Below are positions 19,143 to 29,544 of a stretch of DNA of 64,000 nt, piece by piece. The stretch comes from Pseudopyrenochaeta lycopersici (lineage: Eukaryota; Ascomycota; Dothideomycetes; Pleosporales; Pseudopyrenochaetaceae), in the NCBI GenBank assembly GCA_003313425.1, contig NHZP01000037.1:124001-188000 (forward strand). The letters are read 5' to 3'. Made by a program: the position numbers and the translations under genes. The notes under the pieces are model-generated. The model was not told where the DNA came from. It saw only the letters and a list, made by a program, of their open reading frames with translations, and searched no databases. The first letter of the stretch is position 1, and every line of letters starts with the position of its first letter.

Positions 19143-22100
19143 TCAGTTCGCGTCGAGTCTTTTTGTCACCATTGCGGATCGAATCGTCGCGCGCACTGCA
19201 TCCATGTCTGGCGTCCATTTCGCGTCGTCTGTCGTTGCTTTGCCGCCAAGGTAGAGTGACATGTTCCCTCTGCCTGTCTGCGTGCATTGCAGCATCTCGG
19301 CTCGTTGTTCTGTCCACCGCCTGCACCGGAACAAGAAGTGCTCCACGGTCTCCGCTGCTTGTCCGCATTCACACTGATCTGTTATTGAGGCTTTGATTCG
19401 GTATAGGTACGTGTTCAGCTGTGCCATGCCTGTTCTGAGCTGCGCGAGCACGCTGCTCTCTTTGCGCGATAGTCGGTCGTAGAGCTGGCGTGTATGCTTT
19501 CCCGGTAATGCTGTGTCGATTCGCTTGGAATATGCTCCCACTTTTTCTGGCACCTTCTTAGCCGCGCCTTGCTTACGTGCAATGTTGTGCGTAGTTGATC
19601 GTATCCTCGGAAACTGTGTCTGTGGCCTGGCGTTTGGTCTAGTTGCCGCCTTCGCCTCTTGCTTGGCGAGGCTTGCGAGCTCGCACTCATCGCTTGCAGG
19701 CAGCCACAGCACTGTCACCGTGTTGCCATCTCTTCTCAGTGTATGTAGCGTCTTGTAAAACTGGCTGATATAGCTTTGCCCGGACTGTTGTCGAGGTCTT
19801 CTGAGTGTGAGCACAGCAGCTTTGTTTCTTGTTGTTAGTGCGATGTTGCGAAACCTGAGCCTTGGTAGCCTGCTCAGCGCCTCGGCCATTGCTGCCAGCT
19901 CTGCCGCATAGGGGCTGTGTTCCTCTCTCATGCCCAACGTGACCGAGAAAGATTGTGTTTCGTTGTCCTGTATGCTGATCGCGCTTCCCATTCCGACCAC
20001 TCCGTTCCGCGACGAGCTGCTTACCGCAATACGCGCCGCCCAGCGAGCCTCGAGCCTCTGTGCCGCGTTTTCGACTATGATCTTCACTCTCTTCTCCCAT
20101 GGCGCCAACACGCACGGCTGGATCGTCTCCATTTGCCCCATTTCCCTTGAGTGCTTCTGCCACCTGAAACAGCGGCGAGCGGTACTGTCTCCTGAACTTG
20201 CGCATCCGCGATGTGTTCCTTCGCAGTGGGTGGGTCTCTGGCAACGCGTGCATGTCAGTCCACAGCCTGACTGCCCGCTTCCAGAAGCGCTCTTGCGCGC
20301 TCGGGATGTGTGCTTCTGCCTCTGCCACCCATGTCGCTACCGTGAGAAACGTCCCTACAATTGCTTGTGCTCCTATTCTCTGCACCCTGTTGATAGGCCC
20401 TACTAGCTTGTCTTTGTACGCATGCATCCACACGTTCGACGCATAGTCTACGGTCGGCGCGACAGTCGCTGTGAATAGCTGTCGAGCCACTGTAGGTGAA
20501 AGCCCTCTCAGTTTCCTGAGCTCTAGTGCTGCTTCCAGTCCCTTTGCTGCTGCTCTTGCGATGTGCTCGTGGTACTTGAGCCTAGTATCCATGACTACGC
20601 CGAGTATCTTGACGTGGTCCTTAGGCCACACGCTCTGCCCCTTAATGACGAAGGGTTCCGAGCTGCTCTTGTAAGCTTTGCGGGTGAAGTGGATGACGGC
20701 CGTCTTTTCTGCTTCGAACGTCGCTCCGCTTCTCCTTTCCCATTCTAGTGCATCTCTGATGATGGTTTCGATGCCCTCCCTGTTGCTTTCCGCTGTCGGC
20801 CCCGTGACCCAAGCCGTGAAATCGTCAACAAAAGCGATCGCGCCTCCGTACGTGTCGATACGTCGCTGTACCAGATCGGCGTTGAAAAATAGAAACAGCG
20901 CGGGCGACAAGGGCGACCCTTGCGGCAGCCCTGCCTGAGGCAGTTCTCGGACCTCAGATGGCTGTCCGTTGACCTGGATCGATGCGGTGCGTTGCGAGCA
21001 GAACGCTTCTACCCATCTCAGCAGCCCCTCCGGTATGCCTCGTGCTTTCATCCTCTGCAGCAGTCTTTCTTTACACTCCGTTGTACGCTCCTTTGACGTC
21101 GAAGCTGATCAGACTGACAGTCCGTCGGCCCCGCCACGCGGTATAGATTTGTTCTTGGAGTAGCACCAGTGCTTGCTCCGCCGATCGCTGCTTGCGTGCT
21201 CCGAAGTGGTTGGTGGGTAGCAGTCCGTGTGTCTCAACCATGTGCGAGATCCTCTCTGCCACCACCGACTCCAGCACCTTGCCCAGCGTAGCCAACAGTG
21301 AGATCGGCCTCCATGCTTTTGCGACCGTGTAATCTTCCTTGCCTGGCTTCTTGAGCGGAATGATTTTGGCGTGCCTCCATTGACTGGGCAGCGCCCCCTC
21401 TGCTAGCGACTGTCGAAACAGCGCCAGAACATGGTCTTTCACTACGGGCCAAACCTGTTTCCACACTATGACTGGCAGTCCGTCGTCTCCAGGTGCTTTC
21501 CACGACTTTGCCGCGTGCAGCTGTCTTTCCACCTCTTCAAGCGTGATGGTCGGCATTCCTACTGGCACTCTCTGCGGCCTGCGGCCTTCGTCTTTGATGC
21601 TGCTCGGAAGCGGCGGGAAGAAGGTGCTGAGCAGCTCCTCTGCCTGTTCTTTGCGGTCGCTCGTATTTGTTCCGTCTGTCCTGCGAAGTGCCGGGACTGT
21701 CCCAAACGCCTCGTTGCCCGCCTTCAGGTACTTGGCCGCGGTCCAGATGTTGTCGTTGTCAGCCAGGAAGTCGTCCCAGTGCTTTCTCTTCTGCTGTCGA
21801 ATTGCGTCATGGTACTGCTTCCATGCCTCCTTTGCAGTCTGTTCCAAGTCCGACCTCGCATCCCCTGCGCGCCTCGCTGCCCTCGCTCGGTTCCTCCAGT
21901 GGGTGTAGATGCGGCGTAGCTGTGTCAGGTCCTGTGTCCACCACCTCTTTGCGTACGGTGACGCCCCAGCCCGGGGAGTCAGTGTGTGCACCGCCTCCAG
22001 CACGGCCGCCATCAGCCTGTCCGTCCTCTGCTGCGTCGTGCCCACCCGTGGCGTCGCACCAAGCGTTCTGGCGATCCTGTCATTAATTGCATTCCACGGC

Positions 22101-22867
22101 GCGTTCTTGAGCAGAAGCCGTTCTTGCTGCTGCGGCATCGGCACTGAGCTGTCAAACACCGTTTCGATCGTCCGGTGGTCCGAGCCGTGTTCAGTTCCAT
22201 AGATTGCACATCTAAGCACCGTGTCAGCCAGCTCTTTCGATGCTAGCACCAGGTCGATTGTCGTCTCGTAGTCTCCGCCCTGCCACGTCTTGGTGCCGCG
22301 CGGGAGCAGGCTACTAAGTGCGTGTTCTGTCATCAAGTCGATGATCGGGTCTGCCTCGCCCTGTCTGGCTAGCGTCACGTCTTCTCCTCCCCACAGCTGG
22401 TCGTGCTGGTTGAAGTCGCCGGCCAGCACCACGTCCACTACCGTGCCGGCCCTCCGTCTCGCATCCTGTATCACCGTGTCTAGCTTGTTGCATGCGTCTT
22501 GCAGCGCTTGCCGGTCTCCTCCTGGTATGTACACCGACACCACCAATACCCGACGCTCGTTCAGCTGAACAATCGCTGCTGTCAAGTCCGGCGACTCGAT
22601 CCGCACCTGCTCCGCCTCTGCGTCTTTGCTCACCCACAGCATGCTACGTATTGGCCACCTCCCCTCTCGCATGGTCGACGGTACCATCTTGGTCCATTTG
22701 TGGTGGACCATGGGCGTCGTCCGCAGCCGACCCTCGATCATCCGTGCATGCGGCTCCTGGATGGCTATCACTGTCACATCCTGCATCTGTTCGTCGTTCA
22801 TCAAGCTGTCGTGTACTTCACCTTGCTTTCTGACATTAAGCTGGATCATGCGGAATGTTCTACTCAT
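19143..22867 (-). pseudogene. LINE1 ORF2: endonuclease, reverse transcriptase, RNase H-like
   Basis: The N-terminal EEP endonuclease shows QEPH, GDFNQHDQLW, TTIDLVLAS and SDHRTIE. RT shows WKAPGDDGLP, WRPISLLATLGK, FDVKGAYNGV, PQGSPLSPAL and the catalytic FVDDF. Two breaks separate three frames. A TG dinucleotide is lost at about 21062 (GTGTAAAG where the frame needs GTGTGTAAAG). One extra A lies near 20135 (GGGAAATGGGG). Past the second break the RNase H-like domain lacks most acidic residues: SSSS stands where TDGS is expected and TTRNKAAV where TDN is expected. A C-terminal CCHC-like motif (CECGQAAETVEHFLFRC) is present. Translation starts at ATG 22867, overlapping ORF1 by 8 nt. Confidence 0.85.
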
Positions 22868-24146
22868 GTTGAGATGGGTACAGCATCCGACAGTTTCTGC
22901 TGAACGACTCGTGCGGTCCTCCGCACAGCACGCACTTCGTCACTACTTCGCTGCAACTCTTGTGGTGGTGGCCGTCTTTGGCGCATCTTCCGCACCTCTG
23001 AGCCTTCCTGCACTGATACGCTTTGTGGCCGAGCTCTTGACAGTTGTAGCATTGTCCAGGCCGTGGTCGGTGTTCGAATGCGCTTGTTGTGCCGGACTCT
23101 CCACCCGCGTGGAAAAAGCCTTCTGCGACGAGCATTCTAGCATCACTCTTCTTAGTCACATACACCACCATAGATCCGTACGCCTTGGGCACATCTCTCT
23201 TGCTCAGCCATGCGATCTTAGCAACTGTTGTTCCATTCTCTTCGCTAAACGCCTCCGCTACTCCCGCTCTGATCTCATCTTTTTCGTCCAGCACTGCTGT
23301 CCTCTTGACATTGTCGACCTTAACCGGGTAAATCTCATCGCGCAACACGCGCGATCCAGCGCCGATTTTCTCTGCCGCTCTTTTAACAAGCTGGTGCTCG
23401 TCTTCGTCTCTACATGCAATCCTGATCCGGCTCTGGGTCGCGTGATCGACCGTGACCGCCCGGCATCGCCAGTTTTCGTGTTTGTCCATCATGCGAATCT
23501 CTTTCTCCACTGTTTCTCTGACCGTCCCCGCTGACATTCTGCCATTTTCGCCCTCTGTCCTTGAGATGTCTACTGTGACGTTGGGGACGTCGAAGGAAGC
23601 AAGGTTAGTTCTGTTAGCGTGCTGATGGCTTGTTAGCGTTCCGGAAGTGGCGTTCCGTCCGGCAGGGTCGCTAGCGGCAGCGACCGCGGCCCAGGAACGC
23701 GCGCCAGCGGATGCTGCTGCTGCTGCTGTGAGGTCATCGATGCGTGTCTTCAGCTCGGCCACCTCGTCAACAAGCTTGGTGTTGTGGTCGAGGAGGGCCT
23801 GCTGGTTCTGTTTGATCTCTTTAGTTTCACGTTCTAGATTCTTGATGATCTCAGTCTGTTGCCGGATGATTTCGCTCAAGGCGGCAAGTAGGTCTCTGTT
23901 GGTCGTGGTGCTCCTCCTGGCTCGAAGAGCGGGATGGCTGCTTTCGACCTGGACGGTGTCGGTGTCTTCGGCTGACGGGTCTGGTCGTGGCAGTAGCCTG
24001 GGGCAGTTGTCGTTTTGCTCGACGATGTTTCGTGCGCGTCTTTTTGGTCGTGGTAGCTCAAATGGCAGGGGTAACGCGTCGCGGTCGCGATCGCGTTCAG
24101 GGGTCGAGATTGCCATCTCTCTCACGCGACCAGATCGCAAGCTCAT
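22860..24146 (-). CDS. LINE1 ORF1 nucleic-acid-binding protein
   Basis: 428 codons from ATG 24146; the frame is open further upstream but only with non-ATG codons. Residues ~70-160 form a coiled coil (LSEIIRQQTEIIKNLERETK). A basic middle domain ends with IAWLSKRDVPKAYGSMVVYV, then three zinc knuckles: CYNCQELGHKAYQC, CGRCAKDGHHHKSC and CVLCGGPHESFSRNC. In LINEs this protein binds the element RNA and forms the RNP with ORF2. The stop (22860-22862) sits inside the sequence ATGAGTAG that also starts ORF2, suggesting termination-reinitiation coupling. No disruptions seen. Confidence 0.85.
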   Translation of the reverse strand: MSLRSGRVREMAISTPERDRDRDALPLPFELPRPKRRARNIVEQNDNCPRLLPRPDPSAEDTDTVQVESSHPALRARRSTTTNRDLLAALSEIIRQQTEIIKNLERETKEIKQNQQALLDHNTKLVDEVAELKTRIDDLTAAAAASAGARSWAAVAAASDPAGRNATSGTLTSHQHANRTNLASFDVPNVTVDISRTEGENGRMSAGTVRETVEKEIRMMDKHENWRCRAVTVDHATQSRIRIACRDEDEHQLVKRAAEKIGAGSRVLRDEIYPVKVDNVKRTAVLDEKDEIRAGVAEAFSEENGTTVAKIAWLSKRDVPKAYGSMVVYVTKKSDARMLVAEGFFHAGGESGTTSAFEHRPRPGQCYNCQELGHKAYQCRKAQRCGRCAKDGHHHKSCSEVVTKCVLCGGPHESFSRNCRMLYPSQHE

Positions 24147-24168
24147 TCCCAAACTCTGTCGACGTTGG

Positions 24169-24312
24169 TACAGTCGTTCCCTTTGACATACACTCGCTTG
24201 CACAATCGGCCCAGAGGAGATACAGTCAATAGCGAAATCGGCTTCACCTTTGCGAGCCGGTGCTCGTACAGTCGCTCGAGATTTATACAGTCAATCGCTC
24301 TCCGGTACAGTC
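24169..24312 (-). promoter_or_regulatory. LINE1 5' region with five tacagtc motifs
   Basis: tacagtc occurs at 24169, 24221, 24267, 24286 and 24306 (plus strand), each followed by g or a and then a short variable part. The cluster lies just upstream of ORF1, where LINEs carry their internal promoter. A block agcgaaatcggcttcacctt occurs at 24230 and again at 24315. Confidence 0.5.
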
Positions 24313-24480
24313 GTTAGCGAAATCGGCTTCACCTTTGCAGGCAGCAACATCAGTTGAGGCGAATCTGCCAGCAAGGGTTCTTACTGGTCAGCGACCGACG
24401 CAAGCAAAGGCCACGCCCTTGCTGGCATGCCAGGCCCAGTTTAAGTTGCTGCCTGAAAAGGTGAAGCCGATTCCGCTAAC
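24312..24480. repeat. 169-bp foldback (MITE-like) unit
   Basis: 36-bp arms (gttagcgaaatcggcttcac... at 24312, inverse ending at 24480) match at 34 of 36 positions. Inside is a perfect 12-bp inverted pair, tgccagcaaggg at 24366 and cccttgctggca at 24417. No clear TSD. Confidence 0.7.
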
Positions 24481-24700
24481 GGCTTGCTATTCATATCGTC
24501 GCAAGAGATTCTCCATTGTCTTTCGATGAGGGACTCTGGTGTCCCACCGCTGATATGTGTGTTCTGTATGCCTTGCAGCGAGAAGATATATGTGCACATG
24601 TGAAGGCCTGCTATGAAAATGATTGTGTTTAGAGGAGTGCGCTCATGCAATTGACAATCTCGAAGAAGCCGGATGATCATCGGATGTTATAGTCCGTATC

Positions 24701-24898
24701 ATGCATAGCTCGGGCGACGATGTCGTACTGTATGCCGACACAGTGAGGCTCTTTAAGGCTTTCCGAAAGAAAGGCATCAATTGCAAGCTTCGAGATTGGG
24801 GAAAGTTGGGATATTGTCCTCACCGTGGGTTTAATTTGGCACAAGCAGAAATGGAGGTCTGGGAGAACATAGTGAAGCCAATGCTCTCTAGAGTTTAA
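24701..24898 (+). pseudogene. Alpha/beta-hydrolase C-terminal fragment
   Basis: Reads HSSGDDVVLYADTVRLFKAF and ends CPHRGFNLAQAEMEVWENIV. The first resembles the strand and Asp loop (xxGxxDxVVxY) and the PH-GFN part the catalytic His region of fungal alpha/beta hydrolases and esterases. Only about 65 residues remain; the nucleophile Ser domain is missing. Confidence 0.55.
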
Positions 24899-25720
24899 AG
24901 GGAAGTTGGAACTTGATTTGGAATCATGTAATCTTAAGTAAAACATATAAATCCTTAACATGAAATTCTTTACGGGTTCGATCGACCATGGCTCATGCTG
25001 TGGCTTGCGCAGGTAAGTTGGACATGCGTGGCAATCTGCATTGCAGCAGAGTAAGAGTTCGAGCTATGCACGGTCTTGTCCCTCCGTAAGCGGTCCTTCA
25101 GGTCGAGCTATTTATAATAGATGCGCTAGTACGCCGCACAACTGATTCTGAAGAAACCAACAACCTGTGTGGCTTTCGACTTCCAAGCACCGACAATCAT
25201 TCCCAGAGATACAAGCAGGCTTCATTCAAAGTGAGTCTGTGGTCTTGATACCAATCTCTCTGCTGACGGCATAAGGCTTTGAGTCTGGATCCTGCACCGA
25301 CCTTAGTCTCTCAACAAGACAACATGTGCTCGTATACATATGCATGGTTTGATTGCAACCATGACTACTATGTCTGGTGAGCCTTAAACCCCCTACTATC
25401 CGGCACTCTTGCTGATATCCAAAGGGGAGGAAGTGTGCTCGACCCGCCTTCCTTCTGCATACGCCCACTTCAATTTCAGTGATCTCGATTGCTGCGGCAA
25501 TTTGGAAACTCGGTGTGAAGGATTTACGGGATACTTATGCTTTGAGTGCTCGGATATTTGCAACTTAGAGAATAACGAAGACCATTCGTAGGCTTTGCTT
25601 CATCATGGTATGCTTGTCAAATAGTGTACGTTTAGCCCCACTTCTGAGGCACAAGCAAGCAACTGTGTAATGCTAGTATCAGGTGTTGAGTAGCGATATA
25701 CCATGTATAGGGTGACACAA
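24899..25720. other. Intergenic
   Basis: No supported gene. A 60-codon frame (25409-25591) with six cysteines has no recognisable pattern and no ATG. It could be an exon of the downstream J-domain gene, but I cannot connect them. Confidence 0.4.
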
Positions 25721-25721
25721 C

Positions 25722-27070
25722 GTGTTGGTAGTGCAATGGCCTTATGATGACCCTGCATCATCAACGAGCGGCCCCTCGGGGATCGAGAATCCGACGATTA
25801 AGAAGGAACCAAACGAGGGGCCTACAACTGAAAACGACCAGGTTTCTTCAAAATATAGCGAGCCTCAAGCCCGCGAAATCGAGAGGATCCTGGCGGCGGA
25901 CCCCAAATTCCCTTTCCAAGTTCTGGGGCTAGAGGGGCTCAATGATAAGGACAAGGTACAAAAGAGGTACGAGGGCCTTATGCAGTTTGTCCATCCAGAC
26001 AAATGCAAGCACGACAAGGCTAATGAGGCCGTTGAAAGTAAGTATTCGTCCAGATATCTCTGCGACACCCAGTGCTAACTTATTCTCCCCAGGGCTGAAA
26101 AGTGCTGCAAAGCAACTCACATTTGGCCAAACCATCGAAACTAGTGAGTCATTTCTCAATTCCGAAGGTGGGCCAATGGATTTGGACGGAGAAAATAATG
26201 GTTCTGGTCCACAGAGTGGCTCCAGTACTGCAAGTACCCCGGCAGACGGCGGCCAAGGGGGCAGCGGTGACAAGCCCTTTGTGCCTCAGGTAACGGAAGG
26301 AAGTGGCAATGTTAGCCCCGAGGCTGAAAAGAAGTGGCCCTGGACGACCGGGCTCACCGCGCAGGGGCAGCGAATCATGGCATACCGGAGGCTATAGATG
26401 TGCCGTGGAGCCAGAGAAGGGGAACGGCGTCTTCCGCCTCCAGTCGGGGATGGAATGCGGTGGGCTCGAACTAAAATCATACCTGGGGCTGGAACGAATA
26501 TGTCAGTTTGCCCCGCCAAAGACTAGGAGAAAATGGACCTTCGAGCATCGAGGCGACTTTAAAGGAATATGGCGCATGTCCGTCTCGGAGTACAAGACCC
26601 ACAATTCGAGCTCGAAAGCGGGGCGCCACAAGGACCCTGAAGCATGGTGCTTCAAAATGGACCTGGGGCCCCGAGGAAATAACCGTCTCCGATCTCAGGA
26701 AAGTCATTAGTGCACAAAGCGCGGACGCTGCGATCAGGGCGCACTGCGACAAGGACAAGAGCACACCGCCCATGGATCAGACTCCGCAACAGGTGCTTGT
26801 GAAGGTGACTACTGAGAAAGATTTTGGGGAGAGCTTGAAGCAAGTGTCACACGACGCTAATCCCGCGGGGGAGTCGCCGAAGGCCAAAAATGAGAACGAC
26901 GGAGCGAGCGTGGAGAGGACTCTTCAGTGGGCCTCCGTGAGCTGAGGGAGGAGCTCCGACTGCTACGTCAGAAAGTTGAAAAGGTGGACGATCTAGAGAA
27001 GACTGCTACTACACTTGCTGAGGTTGTGATGAAACTGGCCAAAAAGGTCGGGATAAGCGCTGATGCCTAA
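25722..27070 (+). pseudogene. J-domain-like protein, frameshifted
   Basis: The first exon carries EIERILAADPKFPFQVLGL, then KRYEGLMQFVHPDKCKHDKA with the HPD motif of J-domain co-chaperones. The intron 26038-26092 (55 nt, GTAAGT, GCTAAC, CCCCAG) joins in phase to 26093. After that the coding sense passes through three frames: 26093-26397, 26400-26640 (LELKSYLGLERICQFAPPK), 26640-26920 (DLRKVISAQSADAAIRAHCD), and the final coiled coil at 26927-27070 (LREELRLLRQKVEKVDDLEK). Introns do not obviously explain these shifts, so I read it as a decaying gene. The frame begins with GTG; a true start must lie in an upstream exon. The J domain lies at about residues 45-105. Confidence 0.6.
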
Positions 27071-27355
27071 GATGTATTCGGGTCGGTTCGCCATTAGCTA
27101 TCCGCCTGGCGTTGCTTTTTGTCTGCTTTACTTCTTGTTTACAGCTGGTAAGTGCTGACTATCGGCTGGCCTGATGTCGAGAGTTTATTGAATCATAGAT
27201 CAAAAGAAGTTGTATACCGTGTTAAGACGTGATCTGCCCAATGGACGTGAGACTGAGTCGGAGGAACGCCATTGCCCACTGAAGGCACGAAGATGGGTTG
27301 CTAGACCAAAATCCGCCCGCAAGTATTGTCGCCGCAAAGCTGGGACCTTTGTCCG

Positions 27356-28267
27356 CTAGCTGCACCATCCAGCCGACACTGGCCCTTGTCTTGTTTTCTG
27401 GCGGCGAAGGCGCTTCTCCAGCCGCCGAATCAACCTCTTCTCCGTCGCTCCAAGAATCGCACTGAGCTCCGCCAGAGTCATCTTGTCATTCCTCCCAGGT
27501 CGGCCACCCCTCTCTACGTGTGTCCAGTAATGATCTCGCAGATTGTCTTCGCGTGAGAAGGCTCTACAGCATGACGACACCTTGCATGAGTATTTTTTTT
27601 CGTTCCCATGCACGGTCATCACGTGTCTTCGAAGATGTTCGGGACGAGCAAATGCTTGTTGGCATATACTGCTGCCAGTACCGGCTGATCGGGTATATGG
27701 ACAAATGTAGAAACGAGTGTTTGGCTGGCTGACGATGTCAACAAAGATGCTAGACGTATCTTTAGACCCTCGCAGCTTATCACCTAGGCCACGTCGGGAG
27801 GCTCTCTGCTCGCCTTTGCTGGAATTTTCGCTCTCGCTCTCGTCTTGGAAAGGGCTGGTTGCTGAAACGCTTTCGTCAACGACCTCGGTGCGGTCCGTCT
27901 GTGGATGCTCAGGCCGGCCCCAGGCTTGGTCGCTTTGCGCAGGGGTTAGATACGATGGACTTGTGCCACCACCAATGAGTGCAATATTTGGATGCTCAAC
28001 GGAAGCTGGATAGGTCCCGTATCCATCGCCGCTCCACCCATCGAGATCGAGAGGCTGAGCACTCCAGGGCTCGATGTCGGAGTACTGGAGCTGCAAGCTG
28101 CTATCCGAATGTTGAATGGGGAACTGGACTGTCCCGGGGTATGGCGGGGTTGTGATTCCCCCCTGGGAGGATACTGTGCACCCAGGGCCAGCTACCGGAC
28201 TCGCTGACAGATCCATTATGCATTGATGGAAATTGAAGGCGCGTGGTGCGAGTTGGCCCTGTTCCAT
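27356..28267 (-). CDS. C2H2 zinc-finger transcription factor
   Basis: 303 codons from ATG 28267; the frame extends to a GTG at 28312, but the ATG is preferred. The N-terminal ~170 residues are Pro/Ser/Gln-rich and look like an activation region. Around residues 190-255 lie two C2H2 fingers: CPYTRSAGTGSSICQQAF...HLRRHVMTVH (long first loop) and CKVSSCCRAFSREDNLRDHY...H. A basic tail follows: GGRPGRNDKMTLAELSAIL, then LIRRLEKRLRRQKTR. Fingers plus a basic arm fit a sequence-specific fungal regulator. The target is unknown. No introns, no disruption. Confidence 0.7.
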   Translation of the reverse strand: MEQGQLAPRAFNFHQCIMDLSASPVAGPGCTVSSQGGITTPPYPGTVQFPIQHSDSSLQLQYSDIEPWSAQPLDLDGWSGDGYGTYPASVEHPNIALIGGGTSPSYLTPAQSDQAWGRPEHPQTDRTEVVDESVSATSPFQDESESENSSKGEQRASRRGLGDKLRGSKDTSSIFVDIVSQPNTRFYICPYTRSAGTGSSICQQAFARPEHLRRHVMTVHGNEKKYSCKVSSCCRAFSREDNLRDHYWTHVERGGRPGRNDKMTLAELSAILGATEKRLIRRLEKRLRRQKTRQGPVSAGWCS

Positions 28268-29544
28268 GATCGCCGGGCCTGATTTTCCGTATAGTCTCCC
28301 GCGATGAGGCACGATAAGACTGAGCGTACAGCGCTGATAGCCACCGCCATTCCTCGAGAAGAATTGCTTATATAGGCGGAGAGCGTCAATGCATAGGTCT
28401 CACACCCGTTCCACACCACCCAAACGTTCATGTCACGCTATCAAGCCGCACTTGAACCGCCCGTGGCTGCTGGCCAGAGGCACGGTTGCAGGCTGTGAAG
28501 TACTAGAAATCACGCTGAGGTGCTCAACAGTCGTGGCGATGCGTTGATTGGATGGATGCAGACTTTGTCTCTACCGGGCATAATACTGTGTGTCAGCCTC
28601 TTTGTGACTTCGTGGTTAGCATCGCGTGAATAGTGCGATGGGCTAGCACTCACGCTGGCAGGGACCCACCGTCCCTCTGAAACGGACGAAGTCTAGAGTC
28701 GCGAAATACCACGGTGGTTTTTAACACTTATTTCGGGAAGCAACGCGATACATACAGTACAGTAAGATGGCCGTATCTTCATTGCCTCCGCTCGAGCCCC
28801 ACTTGCGAACACGTACTGTACTGTACAGTACAGTTCAGTAGCAATGTCGATGTCTCCTTTCGTACATCAGTTCGCTCAGTCGTTCTGATGCTTCAGTCGC
28901 TCAACATGCTAGCATACGGGTTGGGCGTCGGCACCCAGCCAGTGTGATCGGTAGCGCGATGACGTCTAGTCAGGCTTAATGTTACATACTCGCTTTCCCA
29001 TGTTTTGTTGTTGTTTTCGGCACCACCCACGGGCGCAATCCAGGGGAGGCAATTCCTCGACAGGCGCCATCTGCCGGCATCCTGCCGAGGCGACAATTGA
29101 ACGCATGGCTATGCCATGCTGATCCTAGCGCGACTCAAGTACTTGGGCCCTGTGACAGGCATTAACCACGAGTTCCTAGGTTCGACGCGCCGACGTGTTT
29201 GCGCATGGGTAATAATCGCCGGCTGTTCCTCGCTTGCCGTGCCTCTTACGTGTCTCGCTTGCTGATCCTCATTCCCCCACGTTTTGTCAAGATAATTGCA
29301 GTGCTCCAGTCGCTCCTGTGACTCGAGGAGCGTCCCGCCATCTGGCCTGGTTATTCGACGGACCTGCTCTTTCTGTGGCTCTCAGATCACAATCTCCGCT
29401 TGTGCCATATCACCAGATGCACAACAACTTCACAACGACACTCGCACAACACAGCATTGCCACTGAAGGAGGAAAAGTCATAGTTTGGGATTCGAGTGTA
29501 GATGAAAGAAGTCTCTAACGCATGCTGCTCAACGCGAGACTGAC
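28268..29544. other. Intergenic
   Basis: Upstream region of the C2H2 regulator. It contains the GTACTGT palindrome at 28815-28834. No gene supported. Confidence 0.5.
28815..28834. repeat. 20-bp perfect palindrome
   Basis: actgtactgtacagtacagt equals its own reverse complement. A related half (tacagtacagta) lies 60 bp to the left at 28754. Confidence 0.85.

Larger units (their letters stand above)
18763..24312 (-). mobile_element. LINE1: Tad1-like non-LTR retrotransposon
   Basis: Minus strand. Order: 5' region with repeated tacagtc motifs (24169-24312), ORF1 (24146-22860), ORF2 (22867-19143), a 3' UTR of a few hundred bases, and a probable tail at the (TG)n stretch (acac run on the plus strand, 18763-18778). 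Nearly full length, with only two small indels in ORF2. The exact 5' and 3' boundaries and the target duplication are not established. Confidence 0.85.

Noticed and set aside
19513..24232. Many long plus-strand frames (for example 21431-21919, 22626-23534, 23647-24186)
   Set aside because: They are antisense to LINE1 ORF1/ORF2, which have clear domains. The long frames result from the GC-rich codon use of the real strand.
27600..28200. Plus-strand frames opposite the C2H2 regulator
   Set aside because: No domains; the minus-strand frame has two zinc fingers.
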